From: Novosphingobium sp. Leaf2
GTDB taxonomy: Bacteria > Pseudomonadota > Alphaproteobacteria > Sphingomonadales > Sphingomonadaceae
Assembly: GCF_001421325.1 (NCBI RefSeq)
Contig: NZ_LMJY01000004.1
Coordinates: 1 to 64,000, forward strand
Reading direction: 5' to 3'
DNA length: 64,000 nt
Positions 25,441-33,689 of this stretch are shown here, in pieces (within the stretch, counting starts at the first letter, position 1; the number at the start of each line of letters is the position of its first letter). The notes beneath the pieces were generated by a model. The model saw only the letters and a list, made by a program, of their open reading frames with translations, was not told where the DNA came from and did no database searches. Both the position numbers and the translations under genes were made by a program.

Positions 25441-26067
25441 GTGAAACGAGCCGGCGCGGAAGAACCGACGATGCAGGCGCTAAAAAGCGCCCAGACGCGC
25501 GCGCGGCTGATCGAGGCGACGATCCGGGTGCTGGTGCGCAGCGGATATTCGCGCACCACGACGCCGCAGGTCGCGCTGGAAGCCGGCCTGTCACGCGGGG
25601 CGATGCTGCACCATTTCGATAACGGCGCGTCACTGATCAAGGCCACGATCATGCATCTTCACGAGCGCCGGCTGCGTGCGTTCCGCCGCTCTGCGGAACT
25701 GAGCGCACTCGATCACCGGGCCATGGTGCGTGCCTATTGGCGCCAGATCCAAAAGCCGGCATTCGTGGCTTTCCACGAACTGGCCGTAGCCGCGCGGACC
25801 GACCCGGACCTCGCAGCCGTATTGCTGCCTCTGCAGGTCGAGTTTCGCGAGCGGTTCAACCAGCTTGCGGTGCAGCTCTATCCCGAATGGCAGGAAAGCC
25901 CGGCCAAGTTCGCGCTGGCGATGGCCATCTCGCAGGCCACGATGGAAGGCATGGCGGTCAACCTGCTGACCGGCGCAATGGATGCCGCTCTGGTGGAGCC
26001 GGTGCTGGAAACACTGGAGGCGCAGCTGCGTGCATTGCGCCCCCAGTCGCGCGATCAAGCCGCGTGA
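25441..26067 (+). CDS. TetR-family regulator, paralogue 2 of 3
   Basis: A 208-aa TetR protein. The HTH at about 16-63 reads TTTPQVALEAGLSRGAMLHH; the ligand domain keeps LHERRLRAFRRS and YWRQIQKPAFVAFHELAVAA, shared with the proteins at 21597 and 54666. The start is uncertain: GTG 25441 is preceded by GGGAGAG, while ATG 25423 and TTG 25378 are in frame without good ribosome sites. Operator copy 1 lies 70 bp upstream. Its last 13 bp overlap the convergent ThuA-like gene. Confidence 0.9.
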   Translation: MKRAGAEEPTMQALKSAQTRARLIEATIRVLVRSGYSRTTTPQVALEAGLSRGAMLHHFDNGASLIKATIMHLHERRLRAFRRSAELSALDHRAMVRAYWRQIQKPAFVAFHELAVAARTDPDLAAVLLPLQVEFRERFNQLAVQLYPEWQESPAKFALAMAISQATMEGMAVNLLTGAMDAALVEPVLETLEAQLRALRPQSRDQAA

Positions 26068-26789
26068 GCCGTTCCCCACCGTATGCCCCGGCGCAGCAGC
26101 TCGTGAAAGACCGGGTAGTTCCACGCGCAGCGCTGCGGGTGTGGCCAGAACGGGCTGACGGGCTGCAGGTCGTAATGCCCCCGGCAATGGCCCAGCGTCA
26201 GGTACAGGATCGCCCCCTTCCCCACGGCTCGCTCGTACAGCACGGGCACTTGCGCCTCGTCCCAGTCGGCATCGCGAAATTCGTCGCAGCGGCCGGTGAA
26301 GCTGGTGTGCAGCAGCACGTCGATGTCAGCGGTGCGGCGGGTAAGATACAACTCGTCCTCCACCCGGAAATCGCGCAGGCCCTGCGTCATTTCATGATCG
26401 CCGCGCGTCACGAAAACCTTGAACGGGGCGATCGGCGGGTGGCCGGCAAAGCGGGTGCCGAGCAGGCCGGTGAAGGCGGGTACTTCATCAGGCGTATCGA
26501 CCACGCCGTCCGCACCGAAACGCAGGATCGCGTTGGTGCCGTGCAGCGCCAGCCAGCGCCCCCCGCGCGCAAGAAACGCTTCAAGTGCAGCCACTTGCGC
26601 GTCGGTCGTGGGCACCATGTCGCACGTGTAGGTAATCAGCAGGTCCGCCGCCGCCAGGCTGGCAACATCGGCATAGTCGGACGCCACCGAGGCGCGGATG
26701 CGCGGCTGCTCGGCCAGCAGTTTCAGCAGTTCGAGGCGGGCATAATCGATGTCATGGAACTTGCCCGCCGCGATCAGGTGAACTTTCAT
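26055..26789 (-). CDS. ThuA-like domain protein (class I glutamine-amidotransferase-like fold)
   Basis: A 244-aa protein of the ThuA/trehalose-utilisation family. Recognisable parts are LLITYTCDMVP, the nucleophile-elbow region GGRWLALHGTNAILRFG, RGDHEMTQGLRDFRVEDELY, and the ending PVLYERAVGKGAILYLTLGH. A second, divergent ThuA-like protein is at 37486. The function of ThuA proteins is poorly defined; they recur in sugar and steroid-like catabolic clusters. I chose ATG 26789 (MKVHLIAAGKFHDIDY); upstream frame is low-quality. It is divergent from the CoA-transferase operon. Confidence 0.82.
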   Translation of the reverse strand: MKVHLIAAGKFHDIDYARLELLKLLAEQPRIRASVASDYADVASLAAADLLITYTCDMVPTTDAQVAALEAFLARGGRWLALHGTNAILRFGADGVVDTPDEVPAFTGLLGTRFAGHPPIAPFKVFVTRGDHEMTQGLRDFRVEDELYLTRRTADIDVLLHTSFTGRCDEFRDADWDEAQVPVLYERAVGKGAILYLTLGHCRGHYDLQPVSPFWPHPQRCAWNYPVFHELLRRGIRWGTAHAA

Positions 26790-26805
26790 TTTCCGGCAAA
26801 CTCCC

Positions 26806-26825
26806 CTCGTGTGCATACACGCGAG
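26806..26825. promoter_or_regulatory. Inverted repeat between thuA-like gene and CoA-transferase operon
   Basis: CTCGTGTGCATACACGCGAG is a 20-bp near-palindrome (CTCG-TGT / ACA-CGCGAG around GCAT). It lies 17 bp from the ThuA-like start and 57 bp from the CoA-transferase start, in the middle of the shared promoter region. Candidate binding site for an unidentified regulator. Confidence 0.45.
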
Positions 26826-26881
26826 AGTACGCGGGGCAGGCGCGCTGGCAATAATCAAGATTTTGGAAGCGGAGAATTTGA

Positions 26882-28090
26882 ATGAGCGGGACCGGCAAGG
26901 GACCTTTGGCGGGCGTCAGGGTGCTTGATCTTACCAGCGTGCTGATGGGGCCTTATGCCACGCAGATCTTCGCCGATCTGGGCGCTGACGTGATCAAGGT
27001 GGAAAGCCCGCAGGGCGACACCACGCGCTTCATTCCGCCGGGGCCGGACGCATCACGCGGCGCGATGTTCCTCAACGTCAATCGCGGCAAGCGCTCCATC
27101 GTGCTGGACCTCAAGCAGCCGGAAGCACGCGCAGCATTGCTGCGCATGGCAAAGGGCGCGGACGTGTTCATCCACTCCATGCGATCCAGCGCCATCGGGC
27201 GCCTGGGGCTTGATTATGCGGCGCTGCGCGACGCTAACCCGGCGATCATCTACGCCAACCTGTACGGCTTTGCGCGCAGCGGACCCTACCGGGATTACCC
27301 CGCATATGATGACATCGTGCAGGCCGCCTCGGGCATCGTCGATCTGCAGGCACGGCTGTCCGGCGGCGAGCCGACCTATGCCGCCACGGTCATTGCCGAC
27401 AAGGTGGCCGGGCTCACCGGCGCTTACGCCGTCATTGCGGCGCTGTACGCGCGGGAGAAGACCGGGATTGGCCAGGAAATCGAAGTTCCGATGTTCGAGA
27501 CGCTGGTGTCCTTCACCATGGTAGAGCATTTGTGCGGATCGCTGTTCGTGCCGCCGCAAGGCCCACCGGAATACCCCCGCGCCACGTCCGAGGCGCGCCG
27601 GCCCTATCGCACCGCAGACGGCTACATCGGCGTGATGATATATAACGACAAGCACTGGCGGGCGTTTTTCGATGCGCTGGGCAACCCGGAATGGTCGCGC
27701 GATCCGATGTTCGCCTCCATGCGTTCGCGCACCCAGAACATCACCGCCGTTCTGGCCAAAGTGGCCGATGCGATCGAACAGCGCACCACGCAGGAGTGGG
27801 TCGACCTGTTCCGTGAGGCGCACATTCCGGCAACCGCGATCAAGAGCCTGACCGACCTGCTGGACGACCCCCATCTGGTCGAGACCGGCTTCTGGCAGGA
27901 ACGCGATACTACCGAAGGTACGCTGCGTTTCCCCGGCATCCCGACCACCTTTTCCGAAACGCCTGGCGCGATCGGCGATCCGGGACCGGCGCTGGGCGGC
28001 GAAAGCCTTGACGTGCTGCGCGAGGCTGGCTTTTCGGATGACGAGATCGCCGATCTGCAATCGCGCGGTGCGGTGAGGACGGCGGCATGA
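26882..28090 (+). CDS. Class III CoA transferase (CaiB/BaiF family)
   Basis: Transfers CoA between a donor acyl-CoA and a carboxylic acid, activating it without ATP. At 402 aa it has the normal length. The N-terminus LAGVRVLDLTSVLMGPYATQ, then GADVIKVESPQGDTTR and VNRGKRSIVLDLKQPEAR, are hallmark. The catalytic Asp should be in the PAYDDIVQAASG segment near residue 142. GCGGAG precedes ATG 26882. The stop overlaps the next start by four bases (ATGA), linking it to the OB-fold and thiolase-like proteins, so it likely prepares the CoA thioester that they cleave. Confidence 0.94.
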   Translation: MSGTGKGPLAGVRVLDLTSVLMGPYATQIFADLGADVIKVESPQGDTTRFIPPGPDASRGAMFLNVNRGKRSIVLDLKQPEARAALLRMAKGADVFIHSMRSSAIGRLGLDYAALRDANPAIIYANLYGFARSGPYRDYPAYDDIVQAASGIVDLQARLSGGEPTYAATVIADKVAGLTGAYAVIAALYAREKTGIGQEIEVPMFETLVSFTMVEHLCGSLFVPPQGPPEYPRATSEARRPYRTADGYIGVMIYNDKHWRAFFDALGNPEWSRDPMFASMRSRTQNITAVLAKVADAIEQRTTQEWVDLFREAHIPATAIKSLTDLLDDPHLVETGFWQERDTTEGTLRFPGIPTTFSETPGAIGDPGPALGGESLDVLREAGFSDDEIADLQSRGAVRTAA

Positions 28091-28449
28091 CCAGCCCGGA
28101 GGCGCATTGGCGCGAAGCATTGGCGCAAGGCCGATTGCTCCTGCAACGCGCGCCGGACGGCAGCGTGGTCTTCCCGCCGCGCCTTGCCGCCCCCGGAACC
28201 GGCGACGCGCTAGAATGGTTCGAGGCGTCAGGCGCCGGCAGCGTTTATTCGCTGTCCTGGATCCAGCGCAAACCGCCTGCACCGGCCTATCATGTCGCGC
28301 TGATCGATCTGGACGAAGGGTCTCGGCTGCTGAGCCGCGTGGAAGGGGTCACGCCCGAAACACTTGCCATCGGCATGCGCGTGGAAGCCTTCGTGGATCA
28401 GGGCGGCGATGTGCCGCTACTGCTGTTCCGTGCCGTGCCGGAGATCTGA
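28087..28449 (+). CDS. DUF35 / OB-fold acyl-CoA-associated protein lacking zinc-ribbon cysteines
   Basis: A 120-aa protein of the rubredoxin-like zinc ribbon/OB-fold group that partners thiolase-like enzymes. The OB part is clear (GSVYSLSWIQRKPPAPAYHV, ALIDLDEGSRLLSRVEGV, IGMRVEAF). In typical members the N-terminal half has two Cys pairs; here RLLLQRAPDGSVVFPPRLAA and the following stretch contain none, so no zinc ribbon can form. It is coupled by overlap to the CoA transferase and is followed after 2 bp by the thiolase-like gene, as in ChsH2(DUF35)-Ltp2 retro-aldolase pairs of steroid side-chain degradation. Confidence 0.85.
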   Translation: MTSPEAHWREALAQGRLLLQRAPDGSVVFPPRLAAPGTGDALEWFEASGAGSVYSLSWIQRKPPAPAYHVALIDLDEGSRLLSRVEGVTPETLAIGMRVEAFVDQGGDVPLLLFRAVPEI

Positions 28450-28451
28450 CA

Positions 28452-29603
28452 ATGGGCGATACTTTCCCGCGCGGTCGCACCGCCATTGCCGGCCTGGCGA
28501 CATTCGGGGTGGGCGAAATGCCTGGCTACACGTCGATGGAACTGACGGCCCAAGCCGCGCTTCTGGCGATTGCCGACGCCGGATTGACCCTGCCGGACGT
28601 GGACGCGCTGTTCATCTGCCAACCGGATGACTTTTTCGCCGGGCTGTCCTTCGCGCAATACCTCGGCCTGCAGCCGCGCTACACGGACAACAACCGCACG
28701 GGCGGCTCGTCGTTCATGAGCCACATGGCCGTGGCCGCGATGATGCTGGATGCCGGCTACATCGATTGCGCGTTGATCGCCTATGGTTCGAACCAGCGCA
28801 GCAATGGTGGCAAGCTGGCGACGAAAATCACCAGCGACCAATGGGATGCGCCTTACGCGCCCATCTTCCCCCTCACCTCCTATGCGCTGGCGGCGGCGCG
28901 GCACATGCACGAATACGGCACCACGCGGGCGGATCTGGCCGCGGTTGCGCTGGCGGCGCGGGCATGGGCCAACACCAACCCCGAAGCGTTCGCCAAGGGC
29001 CCGCTAAGCCTGGAGGATTGCCTGTCCGCGCGGATGATCAGCACGCCGGTCTCAGTGCGGGACTGCTGCCTCGTCACCGATGGTGCGGCGGCCATCGTCA
29101 TGACCCGCATCGACCGCGCTCGCGACCTTGCCCGCACAGCGGTGCCGCTATTGGGCGCGGCGGCTGCGACATGGTGGAACTCGATTGTGCAGGCCCCCGA
29201 CGTGACCGTGACAGCTGCGAAGGAATCAGGCGCGCGGGCGATGGCGATGGCCGGGGTTTCAACTTCGGACATCGACACCGCGCAGCTTTACGATGCCTTC
29301 ACGATCAACACGATCCTGTTCCTGGAAGACCTGGGCTTTTGCCCCAAGGGCGAAGGCGGCCGGTTCGTCAGCAGCGGGGCCATCGCGCCGGGCGGCAGCC
29401 TGCCGGTTAACACCAACGGGGGAGGCCTGTCGTGCTGCCACCCCGGCATGTACGGGCTGTTCGCCATTATCGAAGCCGCGTGCCAGATCCGGGGCGACGC
29501 GGCGAACCAGCTGCCCGATGTGAACATCGCCCTTGCCCACGGTAACGGTGGCACGCTGTCCAGCCAGGCGACCGTGGTGCTGGGCAGCATGGCCACCTTG
29601 TGA
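28452..29603 (+). CDS. Thiolase-like protein (SCP-x/Ltp2 type, possible retro-aldolase)
   Basis: A 383-aa thiolase-fold protein of the lipid-transfer/SCP-x branch. The N-terminal half has GLATFGVGEMPGYTSMELTA; the C-terminal half has the conserved GGLSCCHPGMYGLFAIIEAA, QIRG and AHGNGGTLSSQATVVLG. At the position of the usual acyl-accepting Cys it reads RTGGSSFMSHMAVAAM, with Ser instead of Cys, as in thiolase-like aldolases such as Ltp2. With the OB-fold partner just upstream it more likely cleaves a beta-hydroxyacyl-CoA side chain or ring fragment than performs CoA thiolysis. Confidence 0.85.
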   Translation: MGDTFPRGRTAIAGLATFGVGEMPGYTSMELTAQAALLAIADAGLTLPDVDALFICQPDDFFAGLSFAQYLGLQPRYTDNNRTGGSSFMSHMAVAAMMLDAGYIDCALIAYGSNQRSNGGKLATKITSDQWDAPYAPIFPLTSYALAAARHMHEYGTTRADLAAVALAARAWANTNPEAFAKGPLSLEDCLSARMISTPVSVRDCCLVTDGAAAIVMTRIDRARDLARTAVPLLGAAAATWWNSIVQAPDVTVTAAKESGARAMAMAGVSTSDIDTAQLYDAFTINTILFLEDLGFCPKGEGGRFVSSGAIAPGGSLPVNTNGGGLSCCHPGMYGLFAIIEAACQIRGDAANQLPDVNIALAHGNGGTLSSQATVVLGSMATL

Positions 29604-29635
29604 CCCATCCGGCGGCATCGGGCCGACGATGCCGG

Positions 29636-30094
29636 TCAGGCCCGCAGCCAGTCCTCGATCATCGGGCGGATCGCCTCGCCCACCAGTTCCAGCACCGGAC
29701 CATCCCCGTGGACCATGTAGGCCATCTGGCCATAGCGGTGTTTGGGCGATGCGCCGGCCGCAAGCAGACGCCAGCCCTCCGCCATCAAACTTTCCACGTG
29801 CGCGCCGACATCGTCGGTCCACGCTCCGACATGCGCGGGAGATACGCCGCGCAGCACATCGTACGCGCCCCCGGGCACCGCCTGGATAAGCTCGATATGG
29901 ATCGGGCCTTGCCGCGAGTAGGTAACCTGCAGGTGCGCTTGCGACCAACCAACGTCCGGCAGCCATACCCGCAGCGGATCGAACGTACGCACCGGCGCCC
30001 AATCGACACCAAGCGCCGTGCTCAACTGCGCCATGGATGCGTGAATATCATCAACGATCAGCCCATGATGATACAGCTTTTCAAACGATCTCAA
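29636..30094 (-). CDS. VOC-superfamily protein (glyoxalase-like)
   Basis: A 152-aa single-module pair of beta-alpha-beta-beta-beta units (FEKLYHHGLIVDDIHASMAQ and VGAWTDDVGAHVESLMAEGW). Possible metal ligands are H in LYHHGLIV, E in IHIELIQ, H in AHVGAW and E in VLELVG, the arrangement of epimerases and glyoxalases. It resembles the VOC protein at 60166. I chose a TTG start at 30094, six bases after AAAGGA; no in-frame ATG fits. It is divergent from the enoyl-CoA hydratase at 30151 with only 56 bp between them. Confidence 0.8.
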   Translation of the reverse strand: MRSFEKLYHHGLIVDDIHASMAQLSTALGVDWAPVRTFDPLRVWLPDVGWSQAHLQVTYSRQGPIHIELIQAVPGGAYDVLRGVSPAHVGAWTDDVGAHVESLMAEGWRLLAAGASPKHRYGQMAYMVHGDGPVLELVGEAIRPMIEDWLRA

Positions 30095-30150
30095 TCGGCA
30101 TCCTTTCAAAATTATGTTTTCGACGAGAGAACGATCAACGGGAGAGAACC

Positions 30151-30945
30151 ATGACGCATGGTCTTGTCATCGAAAAACGCGGTGCGATCTGTCTTTTGAC
30201 GATTGATCGCGAACCCGCCCGTAACGCGCTGGATGCGCCCACATCCCGCGCCATGGACGCGGCGATCACTGCAGCGGAGGCGGACCCGTCGGTCGGCGCC
30301 GTGATCGTCACCGGCACTGGCGATCGCGCCTTTTGTTCTGGGATGGACCTCAAGGAAGCGGAACAGATCGGCGCGGGCCATGGCCTGATACCGGGGCGCG
30401 GCTTTGGCGGGATTACCGAGCGCAAGCGCAGCAAGCCGCTGATTGCCGCTGTGAACGGCGCGGCGGTCGCCGGCGGTTTCGAGATCATGATGGCGTGCGA
30501 CATGGTCTTTGCCGCCGACCACGCGATGATGGGCGTCAGCGAAGTGAAACGCGGCTTGTTCGCCTTTGCCGGCGGCATCCAGCGCCTGGCCGCGCAGGTC
30601 CCGCGCGCCACCGCGCTGGCGATGATCTTGACCGGTGAACTGCTGCCCGCGCGCCGCCTTTACGAACTGGGGGTGGTGACCGAAGTGGTACCGGCGGACC
30701 GCCTGCTCACCCGGGCGATCGCCGTGACCGAAGCGATGTTGGCGAACAGCTGGCAGGCCATCCGCGACGGGCGCGCGTTGTACGAATTGTCCACCGGGAT
30801 GGATATCGACCAGGCACTGGCGGTTGGCAATGCATGGGGCAAGGCAACGCTGGATAGCGCGGACAGCCGCGAAGGCATCGCCGCGTACGCAAACAAGCGA
30901 GATGCGCAATTCGGCGACGGACCGACCGCCCCGCCAACCAGCTGA
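30151..30945 (+). CDS. Enoyl-CoA hydratase/isomerase (crotonase family)
   Basis: A 264-aa crotonase-fold enzyme. The oxyanion-hole segments are GDRAFCSGMDLKEAEQ (near 64-78) and NGAAVAGGFEIMMACDMVFA (near 100-120). The first catalytic Glu is retained in GVSEVKRGLF, whereas the segment FAFAGGIQRL holds a neutral residue where hydratases often keep the second Glu, so isomerase, hydratase or hydrolase activity are all possible. GGGAGAG precedes ATG 30151. The Rieske operon begins 147 bp further on, after operator copy 2. Confidence 0.92.
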   Translation: MTHGLVIEKRGAICLLTIDREPARNALDAPTSRAMDAAITAAEADPSVGAVIVTGTGDRAFCSGMDLKEAEQIGAGHGLIPGRGFGGITERKRSKPLIAAVNGAAVAGGFEIMMACDMVFAADHAMMGVSEVKRGLFAFAGGIQRLAAQVPRATALAMILTGELLPARRLYELGVVTEVVPADRLLTRAIAVTEAMLANSWQAIRDGRALYELSTGMDIDQALAVGNAWGKATLDSADSREGIAAYANKRDAQFGDGPTAPPTS

Positions 30946-31007
30946 TGAAATTACAATCACTGTTGACTGTTTTATCGCGGCGGGGGTAGGATCGCAAGCA
31001 TCACGTC

Positions 31008-31046
31008 GACAGAATCAAACAGACATGAATGTTTTTTGATTCTGTC
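31008..31046. repeat. 12-bp perfect inverted repeat enclosing operator copy 2
   Basis: GACAGAATCAAA (31008-31019) and TTTGATTCTGTC (31035-31046) are exact reverse complements separated by 15 bases that carry the core of the six-copy palindrome. It could be a cruciform, an extended operator binding two dimers, or a terminator for the upstream crotonase gene. Confidence 0.8.
31017..31034 (+). promoter_or_regulatory. Copy 2 of six-copy palindromic operator
   Basis: AAACAGACATGAATGTTT followed by TTTGATT, 58 bp upstream of the Rieske oxygenase ATG at 31093. The arms AAACA/TGTTT are a perfect pair around an 8-base spacer with central CATG. Expected to control the five-gene Rieske-SDR-VOC-TesB-MaoC operon. 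Confidence 0.7.
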
Positions 31047-31092
31047 GCCGCCGCTCCGCAAATGGATGCGGCAGGCAAGGGAGAGAAGGCCG

Positions 31093-32322
31093 ATGCTGGA
31101 TCTGGTTACAGATCAAAAGCCCGAAAACGATTTCGCGCGCATGGATTATGAGCGCGATCGTACAGGCCCGCCCGAGGGCTTTCCCAAGCTGCCGGACATC
31201 CCCGGCACCCGCTACACCGATCCCGAATTCCTGCGCCTCGAAAAGGAGATGATGTGGGACAAGGCGTGGCTCTATGCGGGCCATACCGATCAATTGCCGA
31301 ACAACGGCTCGTGGTTCCTGACCCGCAATTCGGGCGTGCCGATCATCGTCGCGCGCAATCTGCAGGGCGAGGTCAAGGCCTTCTACAACACCTGCCAGCA
31401 TCGCGGCGCGCCATTGGTTACCGAGGAAGCCGGCGAAGGACGCGGCTTCGTGTGCGGCTATCACGGCTGGAGCTACACCCTCGACGGTAAGCTGACGGCG
31501 GTGCGCGACAAACGCGATTTCGTCGATTTCGACATGTCCTGCCGTTCGCTGGTGCAGGTGCGCTGCGAACTGCTGGGCTCGCTGATCTTCATCAACCGCG
31601 ACCCCGATGCCCAGACGCTGATCGAACATATCGGCCCGATGGCTGAGCAGCTCAAGCAGTTCGAGCTGGATACCTTGCGCCTGGTCGACAGCCGCAGCTA
31701 CGAAGTCGACTGCAACGTGAAAGTTCTGCTCGACGCGTTTCTGGAGGTGTATCACCTGAAGTCGATCCACATCAATACGGTGGACCGGTTCCTCGATCAT
31801 CGCTCGATGATCGTCACGCTCTGGCCCGGTGGCCACAGCCGCATGGCGACGCCAAACCGTCGGCCTGACTGGGTGGACCCCGGCACCGTGGGTATGCCGC
31901 AGATCGCGTCGATCACCGAATTTCCGGCGAAAAACAACGTCAGCTACCAGATCTATCCCAACTTCATCATGCCCCCGGCCCCAACCGGCATCCCGATCCT
32001 GCAGTTCTGGCCCATCGGCACGAAGCGCACACGCGTGGTGTCCAGCTGGCTGGCCCCAGACCATGATCCCGAAAATCCCCATCCGCTGTGGCCGACCCGA
32101 CTGAACAACTGGGAACGGATCCTTTATGAGGATCTGCAGTACGCGCCTCAGATCCAGGAATCCCTGGAAAGCCCTGGCTTCAAGGGGATGCCGCTCAATT
32201 ATCAGGAGCGACGCATCTACCACTGGCACGAGGAACTGGACCGTCGCATTGGCCTCAACCGGGTGCCGGAACACGCCCGAGTCGAACAGGTGCTGGGCGA
32301 TCGCTGGGTCCAGCAGGACTGA
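31093..32322 (+). CDS. Rieske non-heme iron oxygenase, alpha subunit (operon 31-35 kb)
   Basis: A 409-aa aromatic/alicyclic ring-hydroxylating oxygenase. The Rieske [2Fe-2S] ligands are C101, H103, C121 and H124 (CQHRGAPL, CGYHGWSYTLDG). The mononuclear iron His pair lies in DAFLEVYHLKSIHINTVD near residue 215. O2-dependent hydroxylation needs an electron-transfer chain, which is not encoded nearby; there is also no beta subunit. ATG 31093 follows GGGAGAGAAGG. It is first in an operon with SDR, VOC, TesB and MaoC genes, downstream of operator copy 2. Confidence 0.95.
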   Translation: MLDLVTDQKPENDFARMDYERDRTGPPEGFPKLPDIPGTRYTDPEFLRLEKEMMWDKAWLYAGHTDQLPNNGSWFLTRNSGVPIIVARNLQGEVKAFYNTCQHRGAPLVTEEAGEGRGFVCGYHGWSYTLDGKLTAVRDKRDFVDFDMSCRSLVQVRCELLGSLIFINRDPDAQTLIEHIGPMAEQLKQFELDTLRLVDSRSYEVDCNVKVLLDAFLEVYHLKSIHINTVDRFLDHRSMIVTLWPGGHSRMATPNRRPDWVDPGTVGMPQIASITEFPAKNNVSYQIYPNFIMPPAPTGIPILQFWPIGTKRTRVVSSWLAPDHDPENPHPLWPTRLNNWERILYEDLQYAPQIQESLESPGFKGMPLNYQERRIYHWHEELDRRIGLNRVPEHARVEQVLGDRWVQQD

Positions 32323-32382
32323 TTATTTCATGGCGGTGTGCGCGATTTTGCTGCGCGCCGCCTGATCCACGGGAGAAAGATC

Positions 32383-33177
32383 ATGGCCGATCTGGCTGGA
32401 AAGATCGCCGTCGTTGCCGGCGCGGCGAACCGGGACAATATGGCCCAGGTGATCGCCCGTCGGCTTGCCGCCGATGGCGCGACCGTGATCGTTGCGGGGC
32501 GCAAGGCCGAGGAACTCGAACGGCTGGCGGCGGACATCGGCGGTCTGGCGGTAACCGGATGTGACCTCACCAGTGAAGATGATCTGGCCCGCCTGGGCGA
32601 AGCGGCGAAATCGGCTTACGGCGGCGTGGATATCGCCGTGAACGCCACCGGGTGGGGCCTGCTGAAGCCGTTTCTGGAGACGACCAAGGCGGAGATTGAG
32701 CGCATGACCGCGCTGCAGTTCACCGGCGCCATCCTGTTTTATCAGGCGATGCTGCGCGTGATGCGCGATGGCGGCTCGTTGATCCAGATTTCATCGGCCA
32801 CCGCCTCCATCATGCTGGAAGATCATGCTGCCTACATGGGCACCAAGGCTGGAGCCGATCACGTGATCCGCTGTGTCGCCAATGAATTTGGCCACAGGGG
32901 CATTCGCGCAAATTCGGTCGCACCCGGCTTTACGGCCACGCCCATGACGGAAAAAGCCGCCAGAAACAGCGCGATCATCGAAACGTTCGAAAAGGAATAT
33001 CCGCTCGGGCGGGTGGGCACCAGCGACGATATCGCAGAGGCCGTGGCCTGGCTGGCGAGCGACGCCTGTTTCATGACCGGCCAGGTGCTGCAGGTGAACG
33101 GCGGTCTCACCCTGCGCCGCAACCCCACCAATGCCGAGATCGTTAAGGCGGTGAAGGCCGCGCGCGAGACGGCATGA
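32383..33177 (+). CDS. SDR-family oxidoreductase
   Basis: A 264-aa SDR. The cofactor region IAVVAGAANRDNMAQVIARR departs from the usual TGxxxGIG (here AGAANRDNM, closer to enoyl-reductase-like SDRs). The active-site pattern is ISSATASIML...YMGTKAGADH with Tyr and Lys retained. The C-terminus VNGGLTLRRNPTNAEIVKAV is family-typical. It likely oxidises the hydroxylated product of the upstream oxygenase or a beta-hydroxyacyl-CoA. The start ATG 32383 follows GGGAGAAAG. It overlaps the VOC gene by four bases. Confidence 0.9.
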   Translation: MADLAGKIAVVAGAANRDNMAQVIARRLAADGATVIVAGRKAEELERLAADIGGLAVTGCDLTSEDDLARLGEAAKSAYGGVDIAVNATGWGLLKPFLETTKAEIERMTALQFTGAILFYQAMLRVMRDGGSLIQISSATASIMLEDHAAYMGTKAGADHVIRCVANEFGHRGIRANSVAPGFTATPMTEKAARNSAIIETFEKEYPLGRVGTSDDIAEAVAWLASDACFMTGQVLQVNGGLTLRRNPTNAEIVKAVKAARETA

Positions 33178-33647
33178 TCCGCGGCGTCCATCACCTGGCC
33201 ATTTCGACGCCGGACCTTGAACGGTTCATCGACCACTATCAGCGCTGGTTCGGGTTCGAACTGGCGGGCGCGCCCGGTGGCTGGGAGCCCGGCAACCAGC
33301 GCATCGACCAGATGGTGGGCCTTGAAAACAGCAGCGCGCGCTATGCGATGATCCGTCTCGGCAATCTGCATATCGAGGTGTTTCAATACACCAGCAACGA
33401 TCCCCAGACCGTCCATCCCCGAATGTGCGACCGTGGCATCACGCACTTGTGCCTCTATTGCGATGATGTTTTCGCCGAGTACGAACGCCTCGCCGCGCTG
33501 GGCATGGTGTTCAACGGTCCACCCGGGGGATCGGCGGCCACGCGGGCCACGTATGGCCGGGACTGCGACGGCAACGTGGTCGAATTGCTGCAGATAGTTG
33601 ACCCTTCTTGCGGTTTCGGTTTCGAAAATCTGGGTGCCCCCTGCTAA
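33174..33647 (+). CDS. VOC-superfamily protein (ring-cleavage dioxygenase/epimerase-like)
   Basis: A 157-aa VOC protein starting GVHHLAISTPDLERFIDHYQ. Candidate ligands are H in VHHLAIS, E in NLHIEVFQY, H in GITHLCLYCDD and E in NVVELLQIV, a full metal set. Homologues include methylmalonyl-CoA epimerases, lactoylglutathione lyases and small extradiol dioxygenases. In this operon (Rieske, SDR, VOC, thioesterase, hydratase) a ring-opening or isomerising role is reasonable but unproven. Its ATG overlaps the SDR stop (ATGA), so the pair is translationally coupled. Confidence 0.85.
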   Translation: MIRGVHHLAISTPDLERFIDHYQRWFGFELAGAPGGWEPGNQRIDQMVGLENSSARYAMIRLGNLHIEVFQYTSNDPQTVHPRMCDRGITHLCLYCDDVFAEYERLAALGMVFNGPPGGSAATRATYGRDCDGNVVELLQIVDPSCGFGFENLGAPC

Positions 33648-33689
33648 GCCCACGCCGCAGGACGCGATACCAAGTTATGGACACCCGAT

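Noticed and set aside
30112..30130. ATTATGTTTTCG as a seventh operator copy near the crotonase start
   Set aside because: Only one half resembles the consensus and the second arm is missing, so it does not align over the 18 positions.
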